Assembly (NCBI GenBank): GCA_963728475.1
Contig: CAVSKL010000003.1
Coordinates: 620,001-684,000, forward strand
Source: CAVSKL01 sp963728475 [NCBI: Candidatus Eiseniibacteriota bacterium]
GTDB lineage: Bacteria; Eisenbacteria; RBG-16-71-46; JABDJR01
Length of the DNA: 64,000 nucleotides
Reading direction: 5' to 3'
The notes beneath the pieces were generated by a model. The model had not been told where the DNA came from, did no database searches, and saw only the letters and a list, made by a program, of their open reading frames with translations. The translations under genes and the position numbers were made by a program. This document shows positions 59,785-64,000 of the stretch, one piece after another; position 1 is the stretch's first letter, and every line of letters starts with the position of its first letter.

Positions 59785-61530
59785 ATGAACGCCGATCTGG
59801 AACAATGGGTTGCGGAGTGTGAACGCCTGGCCGGGCCCGATCGGGTGGTGTGGCTCGACGGCTCCCGGGAGGAGCACGAGCGTCTGATGGCGCAGGCGGT
59901 GGAAGAGAAGGTCTTCCACCCCATGAACCCGAAGACCTTTCCGAACTGCTTCCTGCACCGGAGCGATCCCACCGACGTCGCCCGCACCGAGAGCCTCACC
60001 TTCATCTGCAGCCGGAAGAAGGAGGACGCCGGCCCCACCAACAACTGGATGTCGCCGGCCGAGGCCAAGGACAAGGCGCGGCCGCTCTACCAGGGCTGCA
60101 TGAAGGGCCGGACCATGTACGTGATCCCCTACGTGATGGGCCCGCTGGGCTCACCCATCAGCAAGGTGGGGATCGAGCTCACCGACAGCCTCTACGTGGT
60201 GGAGAGCATGCGGATCATGACCCGGATGGGGAAGGCCGCCCTGGAACAGCTCGGCGATTCCACCGACTACTGCAAGGGCTTCCACTCCATGGGCGACCTC
60301 TCGCCCGAGCACCGGCTCATCCTGCACTTCCCCGAAGAGCGGCTCATCTGGTCGATCGGCTCGGGCTACGGCGGGAACGCGCTCCTGGGCAAGAAGTGCT
60401 ACGCGCTCCGCATCGCCAGCGTGATGGCCCGCGACCAGGGCTGGTTCGCCGAGCACATGCTGATCTCCGGGGTGCAGAGCCCCGACGGCGAGATCAAGTA
60501 CGTCGCCGCCGCCTTCCCCAGCGCCTGCGGGAAGACCAACCTGGCCATGCTGGTGCCGCCGGAGTCCATGCCCGGATGGAAGATCTGGACGGTGGGGGAC
60601 GACATCGCCTGGATGAAGTTCGGCCCCGACGGCCGGCTCTGGGCCATCAATCCCGAGAACGGGTTCTTCGGGGTGGCGCCGGGGACCAGCATGAAGACCA
60701 ACCCCAACGCCATGAAGACCATGCAGCGGAACTCCTTCTTCACCAACGTGGGGTTGACCGCCGACGGCGAGCCGTGGTGGGAGGGGATCGGCTATCCGGC
60801 GCCGGAGGAAGGGCTCATCGACTGGCTGGGGCGGCCGTGGAAGCCGGGGAGCCCGGACAAGGCCGCTCATCCCAACTCCCGCTTCACCGCCCCCGCGGGA
60901 CAGTGCCCGTCCATCTCGGACCGGTGGGAGGCTCCGGAGGGAGTGCCGATCTCGGCCATCATCTTCGGCGGCCGCCGGGCCCGGGTGGCGCCGCTCGTCT
61001 ACCAGTCCTTCGACTGGGACCACGGCGTGTTCGTGGGGGCGAGCGCGGCCTCGGAGACCACCGCCGCCGCCACCGGCAAGGTGGGCGTGGTGCGCCGCGA
61101 CCCGATGGCCATGCTTCCCTTCTGCGGCTACAACATGGCCGATTACTGGGGCCACTGGTTCGAGATGGGCACCAAGAGCGGGAAGATGCCGAAGATCTTC
61201 CACGTGAACTGGTTCCGCACCGGGGAAAACGGCGAGTTCCTGTGGCCGGGCTTTGGCGAGAACGTCCGCGTGCTCAAGTGGATCCTCGAGCGCACCGCGG
61301 GGAAGGGAGGGGCGGTGGAGACCCCCATCGGCCACGTGCCCACCCCCGGCTCGCTCGACATGCAGGGGCTGAACGTTCCCGCGGCGACCATGGAGTCGCT
61401 CCTCTCGGTGGACCGGGCGGAGTGGAAGGAGGAACTCACCGGCATGCGCGAGTTCTTCGCCCGCTTCGGGGACGCGCTCCCCGCCCGGATGTCGAAGCAG
61501 GTGGACGAGCTCGAGAAGCGGCTGGGCTAA
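59785..61530 (+). CDS. pckG: Phosphoenolpyruvate carboxykinase (GTP)
   Basis: 581 residues, close to the family's ~600. The P-loop with its reactive cysteine is 'AAFPSACGKTNLAMLVPP'; 'VGDDIAWMKFGPDG' supplies the metal-binding acids, and 'GFFGVAPGTS' and 'MLPFCGYNMADYW' are family hallmarks. It converts oxaloacetate and GTP to PEP, the gluconeogenic exit from the TCA cycle. This intact enzyme contrasts with the altered ATP-type homologue at 23466. Confidence 0.97.
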   Translation: MNADLEQWVAECERLAGPDRVVWLDGSREEHERLMAQAVEEKVFHPMNPKTFPNCFLHRSDPTDVARTESLTFICSRKKEDAGPTNNWMSPAEAKDKARPLYQGCMKGRTMYVIPYVMGPLGSPISKVGIELTDSLYVVESMRIMTRMGKAALEQLGDSTDYCKGFHSMGDLSPEHRLILHFPEERLIWSIGSGYGGNALLGKKCYALRIASVMARDQGWFAEHMLISGVQSPDGEIKYVAAAFPSACGKTNLAMLVPPESMPGWKIWTVGDDIAWMKFGPDGRLWAINPENGFFGVAPGTSMKTNPNAMKTMQRNSFFTNVGLTADGEPWWEGIGYPAPEEGLIDWLGRPWKPGSPDKAAHPNSRFTAPAGQCPSISDRWEAPEGVPISAIIFGGRRARVAPLVYQSFDWDHGVFVGASAASETTAAATGKVGVVRRDPMAMLPFCGYNMADYWGHWFEMGTKSGKMPKIFHVNWFRTGENGEFLWPGFGENVRVLKWILERTAGKGGAVETPIGHVPTPGSLDMQGLNVPAATMESLLSVDRAEWKEELTGMREFFARFGDALPARMSKQVDELEKRLG

Positions 61531-61531
61531 A

Positions 61532-62101
61532 GTGTCCGGTCCGCCACCGGTCGATCGCGGCGGGGCGCCCCCGGGGGCGCCCCGCTTCGTCTTCCGCCCC
61601 CTGGCGGGGAGCGACCTGCCGCTCCTGGCCGAATGGCGCGGCCGGCCGCACTTGGCGGAGTGGGGGGGCGCGGGCGCTTCCCCGGAAGCGATCCGCGAGG
61701 AGTACCTGCCCGCCGCGCCCGGTCCCGCGGGCGCCCGGCCGTTCCTGGCGTTCCTCGACGGCCGGCCGGTCGGCTACATCCAGGTCTACGACGCCTCGGC
61801 GGGGGATCCGGCGTGGTGGCCGGACCACCCCGGGCCCGGCGTCCGCGGCATCGACCAGTTCCTGGCCGACCCCGCGCGGCTCGGGCGGGGGCTGGGGACG
61901 GCGATGGTGCGGCAGTTCGCGGCGCAGGTGTTCGAGGATCCGCGGGTGACCGAGATCCGCCTCGATCCCCGGACGGAGAACCTCCGGGCCGTACGCTGCT
62001 ACCGGAAGGCGGGCTTCCGCGAGGTGGGTCCGATCGTCACCCCCGACGGTCCGGCGGTGCTCATGGTGCTCGACCGCGCCGCGTTCGAAGGGCCGGGTTA
62101 G
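61532..62101 (+). CDS. GNAT acetyltransferase (AAC(6')-like)
   Basis: 189 residues from a GTG one base after the pckG stop. 'RFVFRPLAGSDLPLLAEW', 'FLDGRPVGYIQVYDA', the acetyl-CoA motif 'LGRGLGTAMVRQF' and 'NLRAVRCYRKAGFREVG' match the aminoglycoside 6'-acetyltransferase-like GNAT branch. In an environmental chromosome it may have another amine substrate. No resistance context is visible. Confidence 0.85.
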   Translation: MSGPPPVDRGGAPPGAPRFVFRPLAGSDLPLLAEWRGRPHLAEWGGAGASPEAIREEYLPAAPGPAGARPFLAFLDGRPVGYIQVYDASAGDPAWWPDHPGPGVRGIDQFLADPARLGRGLGTAMVRQFAAQVFEDPRVTEIRLDPRTENLRAVRCYRKAGFREVGPIVTPDGPAVLMVLDRAAFEGPG

Positions 62102-62283
62102 GTTAGGGACCGCGTCGTTGGGGCGGCGACCTGCAAGTCTCTCGCCGCGTGGCGCCGAAGGGATGCCGAAAGACGAGGCAAAGGCCCGCGCAGATGCGGC
62201 AGTTCCGACACAGGTGCGCCAAGCTTGGAAGGCACCTGCCGCGCGCGGTGTGCCGAGCCCCTCGGCGTGTTTCCGAATTGTCC

Positions 62284-62312
62284 TTGAATCAGGTCGCCCA
62301 AGGGACTATAAG
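62284..62312 (+). promoter_or_regulatory. Strong promoter upstream of the beta-helix lipoprotein
   Basis: TTGAAT (62284-62289), 17-base spacer, TATAAG (62307-62312), a close match to the housekeeping consensus. Transcription would begin near 62319, far upstream of the lipobox. Confidence 0.6.
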
Positions 62313-62318
62313 TGAGGG

Positions 62319-62790
62319 CGTTACGTTGCGCCGCCGGGGGGCGAACTCACCCACATCTGAGCCCTCCCTCAACTTGGAGACCACCTCGCCGCGGCCGCCG
62401 TCGGTTGGCACACTCGGGAAAGAAGGTCGCATGCGTTCCTTTTCCCGCGTGCGACGGAGCGGACGAACGGGCTTTCCCCCTCCCTGGCTCGTCACCGCCG
62501 CCGCATCTTGTTGCAGGCTGGGACAGACCTTGCGACCGGTCTCCCGCATGCCGGCGGGCATGGTCGGAGCCGCTCTCGGGGAGCGGTGCGGCCCTGAGCG
62601 CCTGCGGCGCGGGCCGGGGTCCCACCGCCGCTCTTGCAGCCCTGGCGCGGAGCGACGCCTCCGCCGTTCCCCTTCCGGCGCTTCAGGGAGTGGGGCCTCC
62701 CGATTCTCCGAGGAGTCGCGCGCTCGGCGGACAGGCGCCCCCGACGCACGCCCGGCGCAGGTTCCGGTAGCGCGACTTCTCAACCTATTT
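62319..62790 (+). other. Long transcribed leader with several hairpins, or undefined 5' part of the lipoprotein gene
   Basis: Hairpins: GTCGCATGCG/CGCGTGCGAC (62427-62436 with 62447-62456), CATGCC/GGCATG (about 62548-62563) and CCGCTC/GAGCGG (about 62570-62586). The lipoprotein frame remains open through here with ATGs at 62431, 62548 and 62560, but the encoded Arg-rich sequence does not look like protein. No known RNA family was recognised. Confidence 0.4.
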
Positions 62791-64000
62791 GGCGTAGGGA
62801 TATTCCTCGTTCTGGGCGCTTCATCCTGTGGACGGGGAGCGACCAAGCCGGGCAAGCCTCTCTGCCTGGTCGAGCCCGATACCCTGGACTTCGGCCGGGT
62901 GGAGATCGACAGCATGGAGATCCGGACGTTTGTCGTGCGGAACGCGGGAAGCGCCGGGGAGCCGGTCTCGGTTTCGCTGGGCTGCCCGCCTTTCGAGCTC
63001 CTGGAGGGAGGGGGGGACACCACCCTCGCCCCCGGTGAGTCCTTGGCGGTTCGGGTGGAGTTTGCACCCAGGGAGCGGGACTCGGTGCGGTGCGTGGTGG
63101 ACCTGGGGAGCATCTCCTGTGGCGGGGTGGCGCTCATCGCCAATGCCTCCCGCACCTGGCGCGTTCGACCGGACGGGACCGGCGACGCGCCCACCGTGCA
63201 GGCGGGGATCGACAGCTCGGAGGACGGTGACGTGGTGCTGGTGGGTCCGGGAACGTACTACGAGAACATCAACCTTCGGGGGAAGGCGATTCACCTCCTG
63301 GGGGAGAAGGGGCCGGAGGTGACGGTGCTGGATGGGAGCCGGGAGGACTCCACGGTGGTCATGTGTGATTCCGGGGAAGGCCAAAACACGGTCATTGAGG
63401 GGTTTACGATCACGGGTGGAAGGGGGTGGACTCCGCCGTGGGATGCCTCATCCAGGTTGGGAGGGGGGGTTGTCTGCTTTGACTCTACTCCGATCATCCG
63501 CAGCAATGTGATCCGGAACAACGAAGCTCTGGACGGACCATCCGGTGGGAACTCGAGAGGAGGGGCGATAGGCGTCGGAACCTCCGGCTCGTTCCCGCCG
63601 GTCGTGATCGAGGACAACGTGATCGCGGACAACTACTGCTCGCGAAACAGTGGCGGAATCAACATCGCCGGTCCCTGCATCATCCAGGACAACGTGATCC
63701 GGGGGAACTCGACGGGGACTGGGGACGGCGGTGGCCTGTACCTGCTCGGAGACGTTGGGAGGGTCATCATCCGACGGAACCTGATCGTTGAAAACTACGC
63801 CGCGGACCACGGGGGCGGTATCTACATCGGTACGTTTCTGGCCTCAGCCGACATGACGGAGATTTCCAAGAACGTCATTCTGCGCAATACCGCCATGGGA
63901 AGAGACGGCGGAGCCGATTGTTCCGGCGCCGGGATCTGGATCGGAGGAGGGGCACTTACAACCCAGAACACGATTGCATTCAACCATGCTGAAAACTTGG
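62560..64000 (+). CDS. Beta-helix lipoprotein with N-terminal SPD-2/Hydin-like segment, 3' end cut by window
   Basis: The start is uncertain: in-frame ATGs lie at 62431, 62548 and 62560, all too far from the hydrophobic run 'LLNLFGVGIFLVLGASSC' whose lipobox Cys is encoded at 62827. After it come 'CLVEPDTLDFGRVEIDSM' and 'TTLAPGESLAVRVEFAP', an Ig-like SPD-2/Hydin module, then 'PDGTGDAPTVQAGIDSSEDG' and 'VLVGPGTYYENINLRGKAIH', which open a right-handed parallel beta-helix with repeated 'I.DN.I..N' turns to the window end. Likely surface-exposed, perhaps polysaccharide-binding. Base composition is less GC-rich than its neighbours. A decayed relative lies at 6388. Confidence 0.75.
   Translation, partial: MVGAALGERCGPERLRRGPGSHRRSCSPGAERRLRRSPSGASGSGASRFSEESRARRTGAPDARPAQVPVARLLNLFGVGIFLVLGASSCGRGATKPGKPLCLVEPDTLDFGRVEIDSMEIRTFVVRNAGSAGEPVSVSLGCPPFELLEGGGDTTLAPGESLAVRVEFAPRERDSVRCVVDLGSISCGGVALIANASRTWRVRPDGTGDAPTVQAGIDSSEDGDVVLVGPGTYYENINLRGKAIHLLGEKGPEVTVLDGSREDSTVVMCDSGEGQNTVIEGFTITGGRGWTPPWDASSRLGGGVVCFDSTPIIRSNVIRNNEALDGPSGGNSRGGAIGVGTSGSFPPVVIEDNVIADNYCSRNSGGINIAGPCIIQDNVIRGNSTGTGDGGGLYLLGDVGRVIIRRNLIVENYAADHGGGIYIGTFLASADMTEISKNVILRNTAMGRDGGADCSGAGIWIGGGALTTQNTIAFNHAENL

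Noticed and set aside
61532-62101. Calling the AAC(6')-like gene an antibiotic resistance determinant
   Set aside because: Only general GNAT similarity is visible and there is no mobile or resistance context.
62319-62640. Possible RNase P RNA, tmRNA or 6S RNA
   Set aside because: The conserved GAGGAAAGTCCGGGC and tmRNA tRNA-like ends are missing; the hairpins do not fit these families by eye.

Overview
The window is about 64 kb of very GC-rich DNA with third codon positions almost entirely G or C. It is densely packed with housekeeping and metabolic genes, and I see no rRNA, tRNA, CRISPR array or recognisable transposase. It looks like chromosome from an uncultured, double-membraned bacterium. 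The best guess is a candidate phylum such as Eisenbacteria or a relative, inferred from a secreted M14 peptidase with a FlgD-like C-terminal tail, large lipoproteins, a secreted beta-helix protein opened by an SPD-2/Hydin-like segment, and RNF-independent central metabolism genes. That assignment is an inference from gene style, not from a marker gene.

Layout. 0-3.5 kb (minus strand): amidohydrolase, TauE/SafE exporter, MauE/DoxX-like membrane protein and membrane-anchored rhodanese, a likely sulfur/redox group. 3.6-6.6 kb: secreted zinc carboxypeptidase and a decayed lipoprotein fragment. 6.7-12.2 kb: aldehyde dehydrogenase, DUF47/PiT phosphate uptake pair, alpha/beta hydrolase, aldo/keto reductase. 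12.2-13.8 kb: a self-contained transcription unit (promoter, two related secreted proteins, strong terminator). 13.9-19.8 kb: HEAT-like protein, 2-oxoacid:ferredoxin oxidoreductase KorAB, S9 peptidase. 19.8-24.9 kb (minus): large lipoprotein with a small coupled ORF, MDR dehydrogenase, and a PEP-carboxykinase homologue whose P-loop has lost its Gly-Lys. 25-31.8 kb: VOC protein, PduO, RNase HII, FabI, cyclophilin lipoprotein, histone-deacetylase-like enzyme, LemA, M48 protease, release-factor-like protein. 31.9-39.4 kb: SLC13 permease, dapE-dapC-dapD (succinylase route to diaminopimelate), cation/calcium exchanger, hydrolase, short DprA.

39.4-45.4 kb is the most accessory-looking part: tandem repeats and palindromes around a DUF222-HNH protein, then a fused E1 2-oxoacid dehydrogenase. 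45.5-49.9 kb holds what I consider the main discovery candidate: a serine palmitoyltransferase-like enzyme, a GNAT-like bacterial ceramide synthase candidate, an NAD-dependent ceramide reductase candidate and a PAP2 lipid phosphotransferase/phosphatase, all co-directional. Together these would make and head-group a bacterial (dihydro)ceramide. 50-62 kb: YajR-like MFS transporter, SufS, DUF302, cytochrome c, MutY, UspA, ADP-forming acyl-CoA synthetase, chalcone-isomerase-like protein, ferredoxin, GTP-PEPCK, acetyltransferase. The right edge cuts a beta-helix lipoprotein.

Working together: KorAB, the ferredoxin, the ADP-forming synthetase and PckG form a coherent 2-oxoacid to acyl-CoA to ATP and gluconeogenic node. 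Several genes start 6-8 bases after a TANNNT-type -10 box, suggesting frequent leaderless transcripts. Three genes have tandem repeats that include their own stop codon. The palindrome TAGGGACCCGGGTCCCTA or its core recurs at separate sites.
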